Source: Plecoglossus altivelis (lineage: Eukaryota > Chordata > Actinopteri > Osmeriformes > Plecoglossidae). From it: DNA of 64,000 bases. Of the stretch, positions 1-14,003 are shown one piece after another. The translations under genes were made by a program, and so were the position numbers. The notes beneath the pieces are model-generated. The model did no database searches, was not told the DNA's origin, and saw only the letters and a program-made list of their open reading frames with translations. Location: NCBI GenBank assembly GCA_036571765.1, contig BROE01000001.1, positions 5,432,322-5,496,321 on the forward strand, given 5' to 3'. Within the stretch, counting starts at the first letter, position 1; the number at the start of each line of letters is the position of its first letter.

Positions 1-309
1 ATTCAACTGCGACGCAACCGACCAAATGTTGCCTCATTTTCTGGGTTCACTCTACTGTATCCCCACAGCTCTCTAGCAGATCACAGTCTTATTGCATGGG
101 TTATATTGCATTTCCACAGGTTGCCCAACTATTACTCAATGTGCACACATGAGAAGGGAAGCTTCACGTGGCCTCACACCGAGGCTATCAAGAACACACG
201 ACTCTTGATCCGAGGCTTTGCCTGGCGATGAAGGATCATTTGGAAGAGACCATGTCTGCGTGCTGGTGGAGAGAAATGTGACAGAGTCAAGGGAGGACTG
301 GTTCCTTAC

Positions 310-3300
310 CGCCGTTCTGCGTGATGTAGCGCACCCATGGCAGAGCCTGGTAACCACTCTTCTCTATGATCTTCAGGTAGCGCACCTGCAGAGGGGGAGG
401 ACAGGAACACACAGTTGGTTATAAAGGAAGACGTGATGCATGTAAACTGTGTCTGACGAATGTTTTCACTCAATAAAACGCCACCATCGAAGCCTGGTGA
501 TCAATTGGCCTCTTGGTTACCATTCACACAGTGGCTAAATATCCCAAACCACTCGGGTGTTCCTCATGTGAAACAGGCACATGGGAATTAGACACCGTAG
601 ATCCCAGTGAAAGTGGTGGATGTGGATGATGAAGTGGTTGTGATAAGGGTAACGACCAAATAAGGGAAGTAGGTCCTGCAGAACAACACACATCTGGCCT
701 TCAAGGGACACGACGCTCATTTAATACATGCCCAGAGTCCGAAAAATATACGTGTCAGCAGTATTGAGATTGAAATTACACAAGCCATCAACTGGCATTT
801 CATCAGAGGACTGTGCTGCAACCGAAACATTTCATTTCAAATGATTTCTCGTAACTCTTGACATTTAGAACTAAACTACAGGCGGGGAAAGTCTACAGCC
901 CAAAGCTGCTCATTAAAACTAGACCGAACCATGCAGGTCTGGAACTACACCAGGTGGAGGTTGATCGCCTGAGACTGGCTAGTGAGTGACTGGCTTATCA
1001 TTCCGGCAATATGTCCGGGATGGCAACCTGCTGCAAGGGGAAATTCCAGTAGCAGCTATTTGCCACTGGCCCGGATCTGGTTGCATTAGCATGGTGTTGC
1101 GTGTACAGCCAGCATGCTTTTCTGACTGGTATGAGAAATCTCAAGCATATGGTGATGTCTCTGGTTAACATATATCAGGTATGAAGATGTGCAACCATTC
1201 ACATCTTGTGCACCATTTACGAATGGGACTATGTATGAGAAGTGTTCAAATGTATATATTATTCATACAATATCTTCATGCAGTATCTATGTAAACCCTT
1301 TTCAAAATGGTAGAGTTCCAGAACCCAAAATAACATGTGCTCCAAGGACTTTTGTGTCTACTGTATCTAACTAGAACCAAAAGCCTCAATCAGCGCATGT
1401 AGGACGGTTTTTTTTCAATAAACGAGCGAGAAGGAGGCAACTCTACGAGTTAACAACTCCACCAGTTAGCAACCACACTGGTTAGCAACCACACTGGTTA
1501 GCAACCACACTGGTTAGCAACCACACTGGTTAGCAACCACACTGGTTAGCAACTCCGCCAGTTTGCAACTCCGCCAGTTAGCAACTCCACCAGTTAGCAA
1601 CTCCACCAGTTAGCAACTCCACCAGTTAGCAACTCCGCCAGTTAGCAACTCCGCCAGTTAGCAACTCCACCAGTTAGCAACTCCACCAGTTAGCCACTCC
1701 ACCAGTTAGCAACTCCACCAGTTAGCAACTCCACCAGTTAGCAACTCCGCCAGTTAGCAACTCCGCCAGTTAGCAACTCCGCCAGTTAGCATACGGAGCC
1801 GAACTGCAGACAAGCAGCTCTGTTCTCATCGTCAATCAAAAATCTTAAATGTCAACACTTAAAAAGGTTAGGGTTTAGCAGCTCCAGGCCAGTCCTCATA
1901 AAACGCCTCAAAAGGTTGTTACTTGCATCATGCACACTTTACATTTGCGTCCCCTACACTTAGTGGTGGGGCTAAGAGGAACTTTCGCATGCTTTGATAT
2001 TCACACGTCTAATTAAGCCCATTTAGCCAAGCCCTCTTTGCATATGCTGAGAGTGAGAGTTGTCACACTGGCTTCACTGGTGGCAGAGAACCTATCAACT
2101 GGTTAGTCCCCCTTGTAATGACACATGAAAGGGAATGGGAATACTCCACCAGAAGTTTTGCTTTGACTCTTAAGTATTTCTCAGTCTGCAGGCACATCTT
2201 TCTCAGGCACCAAATACGATTCCCCCCTGTGGAGGCTGTTCTTGGTGTTGATTGCAATCACTTGTCGTTTTCAAATGAACTTCCGACTACACCTAGTTAT
2301 AAAACGGTTTTTGCGCCGTGATGGCTGAACTCTGACCTCAATCTGCAAAAACCAATATCTTTTCAGGGAGCAAATCCACTGTGGTGAAGTTGATTTGAAG
2401 ATATACCACCAGCTCAAAAAGCTAGTTCATCCTTTCAACCCTGTTTTGATTCTCCCTTCCAGCATGGGTTTGAGGCAGCTTCCACCCGGATCAAGTCAAC
2501 TGAGGTCCGCTTGAGGGGAAGGGCGAGGAAATCATCCCTTTCAGCTGCTCAATTACCTTGAAAATGGACAGACTCAACATATTGCCAAAACGACCTCATT
2601 TAAGAGGATATTTAATTAAAAATGAGTGGAAGTTCTCTTTCCGAGTGGGCTGCCTAATTTTCATGCAACTTAATATGGTTGCATGAGAAACATTAGGAAA
2701 TTGGAAGTCACTCCCCAACATGAACTCTCGCAGCTCCCTAATCACTGTCATAACTCATGGCATTAGGAGGTTGCAATAGCTTCTCAGCACTTCATGTGAT
2801 ATGCTGTGGCCAACCATCTAAGAGTTGGAGGCCAAATTTGGATCACTTTGATAGGTTTCCCTCCTGTCTAGACCCTGAAGGAGACTGTAACATGTGGTGC
2901 TGGATTTACTATGGGTATTCATGTTCATTTCCAGTTTTTCCCCCTCAGAACCATGTCGTTTCACATTGATGTTTCCAGCTCTCCTTCACCAACACAGAAT
3001 CATCTCCACTATGGTATGATAGGCTACGTCCTAAATACTGGTCTGACTGCACATCTACATACCCAAGGATATGTTCGGCCACACAGCTACTCTAGCGCCC
3101 CCTCTGGCCATCAATTTGATCTAAGAGATCCACAGGCCATTTACTGTCTTTTCTAAAAGCGTGTAAACATAACAAGGGGTATCTCTATTTTCTAACATGC
3201 TGAGTGAGGGCTGTGAAACCTTAAAGCACCTCATCAAGCTTTATGCTACTTTAAAAGCCTGTCAACACAACGTTTAAAAAAAAGAAGTCTACTTGTGTCT

Positions 3301-6300
3301 TACCACAGTCATGCAACAATGAACAACTGAAAACAACTTCAAAATGAACAACATACAATACGTCTTCAACATTCCAACCCTTTATCTGATCCAGAACTGA
3401 ACTATTTCATTCAGCGCTCCATGTAAGTGGGCCCTTTCTCCTAAGTTTGATCCCCAGGACGCAGCACGCACCTGGATGCCTGAGGTGGTGAAGTAGGGGA
3501 TCTCGAACTTGACGCTGATGGGCGGCTTCCCCTCCTTGTCCTCTGCCTCCACGCTGGGCAGGCCAAAGTGAGCCCGCATCAGATACTCCTTCCCTCCCTG
3601 AGACAAACAAACATCTCTACATGAAATCCACAGACTCTACGCTGACCATTTGGAAGGCCTTTCAGCAAAGATTCAACGTTTCTTTTTCCCCCATGCAGTC
3701 GTGCTTACGGGAAAAGACTTGATGGACCAGACTATCTCGCTGTTCTCTGGAACCCACTTGACGCTGCCCACCGTGGTCTTGAACTTGGGTGAATCAGCAT
3801 CGGTGGGGACAGGAATGTGGATCTCCACATTGTTGGCCGTAGAGCGTCTCTTGAACTGACTTTTGGCCTGAGAAATCAGCAGGCAAATGGAGATTAAAAA
3901 AAGATCTTAATATATACTGTGTGTATACATTTTTTTTTTTTTTTTACTCAGTGCATATAGTATATATAGCCATATACTGATGTAGAAAGCATGACCAAAC
4001 TAAACCAATAATGTAAAACCTGTCAGACCTTGATCATGTACTCAATTCGGCTGTGGGAGTGTTTCTCGATCACCGACTCAATCCAGATCAGAGGCTTCAC
4101 CTGAAACACATAGGGTCCCAGCTTGAATCCATCGAGGCACAAAATAGACCTTGACAACTCCTGCCTCCTGGTGGATCTTCAGTGTTACTACAGTCAAGCT
4201 ATATAACACGTTAATCCCAAGGCATGTGCCCTATTCAGCATCTCCGGTATTAACAGAAAAGAATGTGTTTCATGTGAATAAAACACAAATGTGTGCTGAT
4301 CTATGGAGAGGGAACCTGGCACACACGTGGGTGTTGAGGCGGTAGGACATGAGCTCGAACTCTCCGTCGGGGGGGATGAAGGAGATGGTGCGGTCGTTCT
4401 CAAAGCGGGACAGACGCACGCACTGGTGGAACTTGACGTCCTCCAGCTCCACGGACTTGCTCTTCCCTCCTGCAGATGGAAACATGAGCACCACGAAACG
4501 ATTCATCTTCCCCTGACGGCTACCATTCCTCCTGCCACCATTCATGCTGGTATATTCCAGATGTCGGTTAAAGAGGTGCAAACGGTCCAATGAAAAGCAC
4601 TTGGACATCCACAGACAAAGTGAATTGAGAAAACCACAGACGGTTCGGCTTTAACCCAAGTATCGATGCATAATGATTGAACGATTACAAAAAGATATGT
4701 TTGACGGAAGGAACTCACTTCCAGTGTTTTCAAACAGAACCTTGTCGTTGAGACCCAGTCGTAGTTCCGGCATACCGGACAGGAACACTCGCATCTTGAT
4801 GGAACCAACAATCTCACTACGTAGAACATTACCATTGGCGCTGACCTGCACATGGAGACAAAGAAACAGAAAACAGAGAGAAACTAAATGAAAACAGAAA
4901 AAGGTCACGAATATGCTTTTGAGCGCACGCCAACAGAAGCAAACAGTCACACAAAACTACAAACACAAGCCACTCCTGCTCCGTGTGACACAGCACAGAA
5001 ACAGGAAGCTTGAAAAGGGCCCTGCAGGACTGCCAAAGGTGACAGAAGAAAGCTGAAGAAAAGCAGACATTCCTCACCAGCAGATTGACTGACTCGATGA
5101 CGTCCAGGAAGACCTCGTTCTTCCTGTACTTGATGCCCTCCGACCTCCAGGACACGGCGTTGGTGACGGTTGCTGGGGGTCGTGGCGCCCCGGTATCCAA
5201 CTTGTGACCCTCTTGAGTGATGTATCTAGGAACATTTGTAAACAAACATGAGTGACCGTGCTGTATTAGACGGAGAGGAACTGCATCTAGATAAACCCCT
5301 GACCTTAAGGTTCTCCGGGACAGAAATTACTCAAGCGTTATAGGTTTCTCTGTATGAATATTGGCATTTAATTGGACTGTATGTTTCTCAGCTAGTCTGC
5401 ATGCTCTCTGAAATGCATTAGCACAGAGGGGAAAAACGCACTCTTGCAGGATTTTGCTGTCTGTGGTCTGGGGGTAACCAAAGTCCATCAGCTCGTCCAT
5501 CAGCTCGTAGATGATCACAAAGTTATCCCTGATGCTCTCCTCCTCCAACTCCTTGAAGTACTCTGAGAACACCTGAGGAGACCAAAACAAATACCGGTAA
5601 CCTACATTCATGCCCACACTACCGTTGTTTACAGTCATCTGCTACATCTTGCACAACACAGAATAACACACCAGTGGATTAGCCCAGATTGATTGGTACC
5701 AAACAACAGGGCTGAAACCAAGCCAAATATATTTACCTGGATAATCTTGTAGAGAAATGAGAAAACCAGGGAGACTGAGGCATTTTTCTTCGAGGTTGCA
5801 ACAACTGGATTGATACACGTTAAGAAAAAGCAATTTGCAATTTGACCTACATCAAATCATGCATAACCAGGAATAAGTACAATTGAGAAACTCCGGAACC
5901 AGTGAGGAAGGATACGGTAAAGGTTGTTGTGTTTAATCCACATGAAGCGCACTCCTCCATGAGCCAGGATTGGAGAGAGAGTGCCCTCTTCCTCTTTGTC
6001 CATCAGAAGGGTCATGAAGTGTTCAATCTCCGACATGTCCACATCTCCACGGTAGTTACGACAGACGAGGACCTGCGGAAAACAGCAGATCAGCCCGACA
6101 ATTATGTTTCCTTAATGAGATTGTCTCATGCCACAACGGTTTTGGTTTGTTGTGATAATTGATAACAAGGCACCTTGTACACAAATGAGCCAAACCAAAT
6201 CATTATAATGTTCTCCTAATTCCCTATCTAGATCTAACTAGTGAAGCCTGCCGACAGGCTGGAATTAGGCAAACTTGAGCTGTTTTCATGTGACACATTT

Positions 6301-6612
6301 TGCATGCCACATCACGGGATTGGGTTTACTATAGCAGGCCGACCCCGAGCAGATACTGTCCTGGTAGACATACGTACAACCTAAGCACCTTATATTCATC
6401 CGATTGTCAACATCAGCAGATACAATATTTCAGAATACGAGAGTGTGGAGTGCATGACAGATGGTACGGTGATGAGTAGGCATAAGGTGAGGATGAGGCG
6501 TACAATCGAGGCGTATAGCTACAGCTACAGACAGCTAACGTAGTTAATGCTAACTGTTCTCATATCTTACCTTGCCCTTTAAATCCAACACGTACACGGC
6601 ACTTGCCGACAT
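310..6612 (-). CDS. ap1m1: AP-1 adaptor complex subunit mu-1 (3' truncated)
   Basis: Medium chain of the clathrin adaptor AP-1, which selects tyrosine-motif cargo at the trans-Golgi network and endosomes. Eleven coding exons, phases all compatible: 6571-6612, 5916-6072, 5737-5804, 5442-5572, 5078-5225, 4719-4845, 4327-4469, 4029-4100, 3709-3867, 3472-3597, 310-385. They encode 416 residues starting MSASAVYVLDLKGK; the family length is 423, so only the last ~7 residues (DYQLRTQ-like) lie left of base 1. The N-terminal longin-like domain (about 1-140) is followed by the mu homology domain. Residues such as VDMSEIEHFM and LRSEIVGSIKMRVFLSG fit vertebrate mu1A better than mu1B (AP1M2). A fish paralogue (ap1m3) cannot be excluded. 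The last complete intron (386-3471) is far larger than the others and carries a minisatellite. The neighbourhood (tpm4, rab8a, cib3) also supports ap1m1. Confidence 0.93.
1447..1793. repeat. 16-bp minisatellite in ap1m1 intron 10
   Basis: About 21 head-to-tail copies of a 16-base unit. Two variants are segregated in blocks: GTTAGCAACCACACTG (about five copies at the left end) and GTTAGCAACTCCRCCA (the remaining copies, where R alternates A/G). Divergence between copies is very low, so the array expanded recently. It lies inside the large last intron of ap1m1 and is not coding. Confidence 0.95.
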
Positions 6613-7089
6613 TCTGCTCAACTAAACCGCAAAAGCGGTTAGCTTCCTGTGCAGAATATAACGGAAAATCGGTACCTTCACTTTGGCACACTTTGAGATA
6701 AAATTCTAAAAAAGGGGAAACGATTGTATCCCCTTTCCTCTCTCGGTTGGAACCAACGAGGTAGAATAGTAACGGTTGCTGTAAGTGTTGTTTTATCGCC
6801 ACCTATGGAACAGGAGTAAAGGACCAAACAACGCGAAGGAGTCACAAAGTAAAACAGCAAATAATTTAATGTGTATAATAAACACATATGTTTGATTTTA
6901 TTATATATAGACTATGTTGTGTTTGTGATAGTGTGAGGTTAACCTAAGGAGCAAAACCATGACAAAAACGTACATTTCGTCGACACGATTAAAGGTTTTT
7001 TAACACTAGAGGGAGCAACGGGACAAGAAAGCTGATGTTGTATTCAATAACCTAATTTAGTTTTAGAATCAAGGTTTTGTGCCTGCCTT

Positions 7090-7610
7090 GGACTTCGTAA
7101 AAAATACCCATAACCCTGACCTCTGTGGTAATGAATTCTGATTACTTCATCATCCAGCACTCGTACTCTGCAGTAACCTACACCAGTATCCTGTCTCTGG
7201 ATTGAAGTGCTGCCTTAAACACCATCATCCTGACTCTCTTGCAGGACAAGCTCCTCCATCTGCATCTACCTGACACTACAGGTGGATCCTTGACCACCTG
7301 TCTGACATACATAGGGTTAGGAAGACGAACATGAAGCTGGAGAAAGATTTATCGGACTCCTTCATCGTTAGCACTGGTTCCCCTCATGGCTACATCCTTT
7401 ACCCTCAACTCTTCTCTGTACACAAACTGCTGCATCTTCAGGCTTCATTCAGTCAAGCTCTTGAAGTGTGCAGATGACACCACCCTTATAAGGCTCATCT
7501 CTGGTAGACATGAGTCTGCCTACAGGTGGGAGGCTGATCGTCTGGTGTCTCAGTGCCGGCTAAAACAACAAAACAAATAGTAGAGATGGTTGTGGACTTC
7601 ACACTGACAC
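7090..7610 (+). mobile_element. Decayed L2-like non-LTR retrotransposon fragment
   Basis: The plus-strand conceptual translation, across frameshifts and stops, shows reverse-transcriptase landmarks of the L2/Maui type. There is STGSP followed by a degraded PQGxxL-like segment near 7370-7410, SSLYTNCC near 7405, KCADDTTLI (the catalytic xADD box) near 7464-7490, and VEMVVDF at 7579-7599. The order and spacing match the palm of LINE RT domains seen in fish genomes. No intact ORF, 5' end, endonuclease or clear target-site duplication is visible. It is a dead 5'-truncated copy. Confidence 0.8.
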
Positions 7611-9346
7611 TGTATTGTGACTGTATTGTCATGACACGTTGTCTTCTACTGTTTATTTCTCACTTATGTCACTTCTGTACTTGCCATATGCTATGTGTAA
7701 AACTGTATGTTTATTATAATGCATCATCACGTCCAAAACAAAAGGCTTTTTCTGTTTCAGGAGGGTGTTTGCCAGTCAAAAAAAAAGTCAAAAAATAAAA
7801 TGTCAACTCCATTAAAGGAGGACAAAGAAGAACCTCTGTGAATGTTTGACCGTTCCTCTAAGATGCATCTTCAGGGTTCACTGTAGTTCACTTTGGTGTT
7901 TGAATAACTACAGTGTCTTGCCCGACAGGGACATTATAGTTACTCTTAATGTGTAGAATGGCCATTCAGGTGACCTACATGTGCCTACATATTTTCCCTA
8001 AAATCATCAGCACACTTTCAGCTTGCTCAGTGCTGGACAGACAGGGATACAGGTGCTATTCTAGACTGCGGGTGTCCAAATGACATATGGGTGTTGACGT
8101 CAATTGTTTATTTGTGGACACACTGAAGTGGGTCATTAACTATGAACTAGCACATCATACATGTCAAAAGGTCTGCCACTAACCATCGATCAATTAACAA
8201 GAATTGTAAGTTACAACTAAAAACAAGCAAAAAAATTTTTTATACTGTTTTGAATGGTCTGAATGAAAAAAAAAAATTTGCTCTGTCCCCTGCTATATTA
8301 GCTCATGAGAGCATGGCCCTTGGTCATGGAGAGAAAAATGCAGTCATCATTCATCTATGAATAAATGACATTGCTTTTATCATTGATAAACTGTCAATAT
8401 TCTGTTTGCTAAAACTTGCTTATGTCTGCATAGCCACAAGTTAGTTCTTTGTAAGATGCTACTAAGAAATGTCTGTGACACTAGTGTAAGTTTGAGTTCA
8501 CAATGTCACCAAAGTGTATAATGTCACGCAACTATGAATGAGGAAAATAGGAGGAACGTCAAGGCCATTTCAACGAGCCCTATCTAAAGACTAAACAAAA
8601 GCTATGAAGTGCCTTGAACATTACGTCTTTTTTCTCTACTTGCAAAGACTGTGTAGATTGTCACCCGCCTACAACCAGGACTCCGGCATCTTCTATCTGT
8701 GCTTGCGAAGGCTACGTTGATTGTCTCCCCCTTGATGTTTTTAGTAAGAGTAAAACCTTCCATATTGTGATACTGCTCAACTGTCCTTCACTCCTGTATT
8801 CACTGTCCAGTCTTCGGAGGAGTTCAGCTTGAGAGTATCAGACATGTGCACCTTGTAGATCTGTAATAAATGCTTTGATGTAGTTTTGAACATGTAATTG
8901 GTGACGGATTACATTGACTTGGTACTTGCACAGCATTAGGGTGGAATAAGAGACTTCTACATGTCATATTATAAGCATGGAAGCTTTTCAAAACACACCT
9001 GCAAAAGAATGGCATAGGGGAGGTTATTATAGAACACAGTGTTGTGATTGTTTTCCAGCTCCAGATCCAATGTTCCGTCTTCTGAAGGAATGTCAAAGCC
9101 AATCCTGTAATACAGGCTTTAGTGCGTTTGCATGTCTGTTCTAACATGTGTGCGTGCGTCTGTGTCGACACTTGTTACATGAAGTAAGTAGCAAGAATAA
9201 CTCCATTGTGCAGTTCTTCAGATGAGGGGGAGAGATTGAGCTGAGGAAATAGCAGTGACAGAATGTGCTTGTGTGACTTTGCACGTTTCAGATGTTCTGT
9301 AAAGTAAATATGTGGCAGAACCCTGTACTGATTTTGGGGAGAGGTG

Positions 9347-9367
9347 GTGTGTGTGTGTGTGTGTGTG
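9347..9367. repeat. (GT)n microsatellite
   Basis: Short pure GT dinucleotide run of about 10 repeats in intergenic DNA. Confidence 0.85.
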
Positions 9368-12300
9368 GGCATGTGTCTGTAGAGCCCAGTACACAGCACT
9401 GTTCATACTTCAACATTGATTGTATGACGTCCAACATTCTGCTGAGTAAGGACTGGACTCCCAGACACATCGCATTTTGAGTTTGTTCTCTCAATGGTTT
9501 GTGTCACAAATGTGTTGGAATAGTGATGAATGGCTCCCAACGAATCTTATGAAATTGTCTAATTTTTTCATGATGCAATGCAATGTGCCAAAGACTGTCT
9601 ATGCAATCCGTCAGCATGGACAGATGAACTTATCAGGCTGTGTCTGTAGCCCTGCCTTCGCACCAGTTTACTGACCCCTAACCCCCATATCCTTAGCTAC
9701 AGGGACCACCCAGTCTGTTACTCAATGTGAAGATGGGCCCTCACCTCCGGTCTGCACTGTCTACTGGTCAGTAGCCAGGTCTGCTGAACCATTTAGACAG
9801 TCACCCTCAATGTAAGTTGACTAGACAGCATATACAGCAGTTTCTTGATAGGGATATAAAATAGGCTTCAGTCAGTACAAGGGAAATTGCTTTACAGAAT
9901 TGCAAATGGAATCTGTCAGCAGAGGGTCTTACTTTGACCACGAACTGAAAGTCAACTGAGAACAAAGACAGAAAATGTGTGTGAGGTGTGCAACGTAGGA
10001 GGGTATGCAAACGGTTAAATCCATCATGTCATCCATTTGTCATACCACCCGAGTCACAGAGGAAAGGAAATTCTTATTGCCACGCACCAGGAGATTGGCC
10101 AGGATCACAGCCATGTTCTCATACCAGCAAATAAAAACTGTCCTGTTGCCAAATCATGTCTTTAAAAAGCAAAGAGCACTGAGTTTACCAATGTGTGCAG
10201 CCAGAACATGTCACTCAAGGACTGAAAACCACAGGATGTAAAACTTTGACCGACATATTAAATACTACATAATACATTTAAGAAGAAAACACCCATTTCT
10301 TACCATTCAAACTCTGTATATATGGGTGCATTTGGAGCTAGTTGTTGGCCTAATATGGTTGCCCATACCCATGGCATGTTTCTTCTCCCCCATTGGCTAG
10401 GGAGTAGGGGTGTGGGTGACACTTGGGTCTTAGGTCAGTGTCAAGCTCTGACCCTGTGACTGGAGGGTTTCACTACACTTAAAGAGTGACAGCCAAGGGC
10501 ATCGGGGTTGTCCACCATGTTGTACCATATGTAGTGTCATCGCTAGTAGGAACAGTGTACCAGATAGCTTTCAGTTTTGGGTAGGGCATGACGTCTTAAG
10601 TAGTTGTGCGCACGTCTGTCAATCACTTCAACTGTCCTTGTGGTCACCTTTGGGTCGCCTGACCTTGCTGTTTACAGAGTTTGTTTACATGTGAGATGAA
10701 AAGATGAGACCTCAAATGCAACCGTGCCACTATAATAGGAGCTGTGGCAGCAGGTGTGGCAGCCTAGCGTAGCAGCAATGTATGTGCTTGTGTACATGTG
10801 ACAAAGGTGAACCTGAAAATGATACCCAGTAAAAATCCAGCTGAGACTTGGGACTTACAAATAGCCGCGCTTGACTATGCATGATGAAGAACAGGCTAGA
10901 ATGAATGGCATCCTTGGGTTACTGTCATTTTTCCATGACATGTCTCAATCTTCCTCGCCATTTGTTTGTTGAGTCAGCTGTTGACATGAAGCGAATTATG
11001 CAACGTCGTGTGAGATGCAAGACGTTGTGTAAATGGGGGCAGTGATTGTTGAGGGATGGCATTTTAATTCTGCGCACCACAGGTCCATCTGCTCGCTCGA
11101 CCCCTTTGTGACCTTTGACCCGTGACTTCTGCAGTACCCCCACCCAACAAAACTCAACGCTGAGTCTTTGTGACTGTTCTTCTCTCCATTAGATCTGCTA
11201 GTAGTTTATGATCCCTGTTTAATGGTTTCCTTTTGCATCCAATTCCCACACTCATTATCACTCTTCAAAGCCAATCTCTGTGTGTGTAGTTTTGCCTGTA
11301 CCCTTTGGAGATTTATATATTTTAACAGCTGGACTTGGACAGGATTGCAATTTGTTTAGTTTATAGGAAATGTCATTGACCGATTCTCATGTTTGAGATT
11401 GATTAGACAAAAGTAGCAGAATGTTTGCTCTCATTTCTTGTTTGAACTATATGGACTGTTCAGGATCAAGCACTGATGGACTCTTTCTGAGTAATCTATA
11501 TCAGTAACAGGAAGGGTAGGGGTTATTCTGTGTCGCTGCCAGGACAAGTCTCTATGAAATTTTAATGCATGCCCACTACAGTGCCCTCAGATATCAATAG
11601 CACAGGCAGACTTGGTCATCTTCTTTGTGTTCAAAATGACAGTGTTATTAACTGCATCCTTACCTATAAATCAAAATCAAACACTAACATCGTTTTTGGT
11701 CCACTTGTCCAGCACAATCTAATGTCGTATAGCGGTCTCAATTCTACACATATATCATGGTTGCCACCTGCATGTGAAGAAGACAAGCTCTTGTGGATTA
11801 TGCTTTCAGTATGTACTCCATATGCAACAAATACTTTCTCAATGACAGCCTGAACATTGAGCCAACGTGTTCGCACGAAGCAGGATGGATGTAATACTAC
11901 ACGCCTGGAGATAACCTACAGCCACATGGCGAGCCGTGATTCTAAGAATACTTCAACTTCTTTTCTGAATGGTAGTGTTCAGTACTGCCAGTGACAGTCC
12001 GGCCAAGCACTCGGTTGTACTCTCACAATCGCCCACTTCAGTACACAAACACAGGCATATTGTGCGCACATATATAACACAGGGCAGCCAGTTGCTAAAC
12101 GTGACACGCAGCTCATAGAACACATGTTTTCCTATTCCGTACGGTGATTGATAGTCCCATATGCTGCTGTGTAACTCATCTGCGAAGGGGCATATAGGAA
12201 AAGGACATTCAAACCAGTACTATTGTATGACTGTTAACACTGACTTAAATGTGGTTGTTTAATCATGAGGCGTTATCGTATAATTAGTCTGGTAAATAAG

Positions 12301-12959
12301 GGTCATTCCTCATCCATTCTCTTGCACGTTTTAATCCCTTTCCACAACATTATTGATTGTTCAAAAAGTTTGTGAAGCAACATGAGTTACAGTGTACCAC
12401 CTGTTACTTTGAAAGTTGTCTTCTTATTCATTTCCAAAAAAGTGAAAAAGGAAACTGACCTTCAGTTAGATGGCAGATTTGCAGTAAATATTGAAATATG
12501 CTCTCAATGTTAAAGAGCAAATACAGGAAAGCTACTGAGCAAACTGAACAAGTAAAGAACCTCTCAGGAAAATGGGGAGAAAGTACGATTAAAGATCAAT
12601 GTTTAGATGCACTGAGAGCAGAACACGCAGATCAGGCGTTCGCTCACGTGGACAACATCAATGCCTGGAAACAGGTAGGGAGCACTTCACGTCTGTGTCA
12701 ATATTGTGAGTTTTGTCAGTAGACATCTGTAGCCGCTGCGAGGTGTTTTGAACTGTGGTGTTGCCTTTTCAAATACCACGACAGATTGTGTTATTTGTGA
12801 AAACACGTGGAAGAAAAGAGCTGCCTTGTTTTGGCTTTTCTGAAGTCCTATTTCAAGTTTAATGTGTTTCTCCTTTTGCCTGACAAAAGTATAGTTAAGG
12901 GGTGAAATCAAATAAAAATATAATATCCTTATCAAGTCTCACCAATCCAAGCCACTATT

Positions 12960-12965
12960 TTTATT
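12960..12965 (-). terminator. Candidate polyadenylation signal of the lpl-like gene
   Basis: Minus-strand AATAAA about 1.04 kb beyond the lpl-like stop codon (14004). The intervening DNA is AT-rich with no conserved coding signal, consistent with a long 3' UTR. It is the first clear hexamer that I noted on that strand downstream of the stop. Other signals could be used. Confidence 0.45.
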
Positions 12966-14003
12966 TGCAGAAAAAATATAGTACACAGTATATCTTATTG
13001 TAATAGCTCTGCACCACAGAAAGCCAAACATTATATACAGTCTACTTTAGGAAGTATATACAGCACAATCAATAAATACAAAAAAAAAGCATTCCCAGCA
13101 AAACTGGTTGTCCAAGTCAAACCTATCATATAGAGTGAAACTTTGCAGCTTAATATTTCCATTGTTTGTTTTCCAACGACCTTTTACCCCCCACACCTTT
13201 TACAGCCCTTTCTATTTCAATGTTCACACCGACTTTGCCAGTGATTGGACCTCGACACGATTCCCTTTTTTTGATGACAATCTATAAAGTGACCTGTGCT
13301 AAATAATTTGTGATACAGTATCGTATGGAATAATTGGCTGACTTGGATTTCACAGTTGTGTGCCAAAATAGTAAATTGCAAACATGTATATATTGTATAA
13401 CACAAGGGAATATTCATATAATTACATTCATATTCTTGACCAGAATCCCTTAGATGCAGTTACAGTCACAAGTGCTGTAATTAGGGTCACAAAGCCAGTA
13501 ATACAGTAAAATAGTATTTCCCATTTCTAAATGCTCATGTATATGTATATATACGTATAATGTAATATCATATGTTGACAATACTGTATTTATCTTTGTC
13601 AAATGAAAAAGCGTCTCTAAGTACAATATGCAAAAAAGTCAAGAACACTGTTTACCTATAACAATCCTCCTTGTTGGATGAAAAATATAGCCTAGATTGA
13701 GTTTGATTATGTGATTGGAATGTTGTATACTAAAGCTATTTGACAGAACTAGTGGTCAGAGCTACAGGTCCACAAAACAAACGCTTTCAGTTTCATCAGA
13801 TGCTTTGACAGAGGTTCCAGACGTTTGCTGAAGTTCTTATTTGCAACAGCATAACAAACTTCTCATACAGAACATGCATTGATGTCACCGGTGGGTCGTA
13901 GATTCAAGCTGTTTGCTTGTTAAAGTACAGTGAGGAAACAGAACTCAGGATATTGAAATCGTTTCTGGCAAGTGGGATAGAGTGACTGTCAAGGCTTATC
14001 TTA

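Larger units (their letters stand above)
6613..12959. other. Intergenic region without a recognisable gene
   Basis: About 6.3 kb between the ap1m1 start and the inferred 3' end of the lpl-like gene. I see a decayed LINE (7090-7610), a short GT microsatellite (9347-9367), poly-A/AT-rich stretches near 8230-8280, and scattered short open frames with no family resemblance. The ap1m1 promoter should lie just right of 6612; no TATA box is evident there, as is usual for housekeeping genes. Confidence 0.6.

Noticed and set aside
1..309. Search for the last ap1m1 exon (YQLRTQ-stop)
   Set aside because: No acceptor followed by a matching coding end was seen on the minus strand in 1-309, so the exon must lie left of the window.
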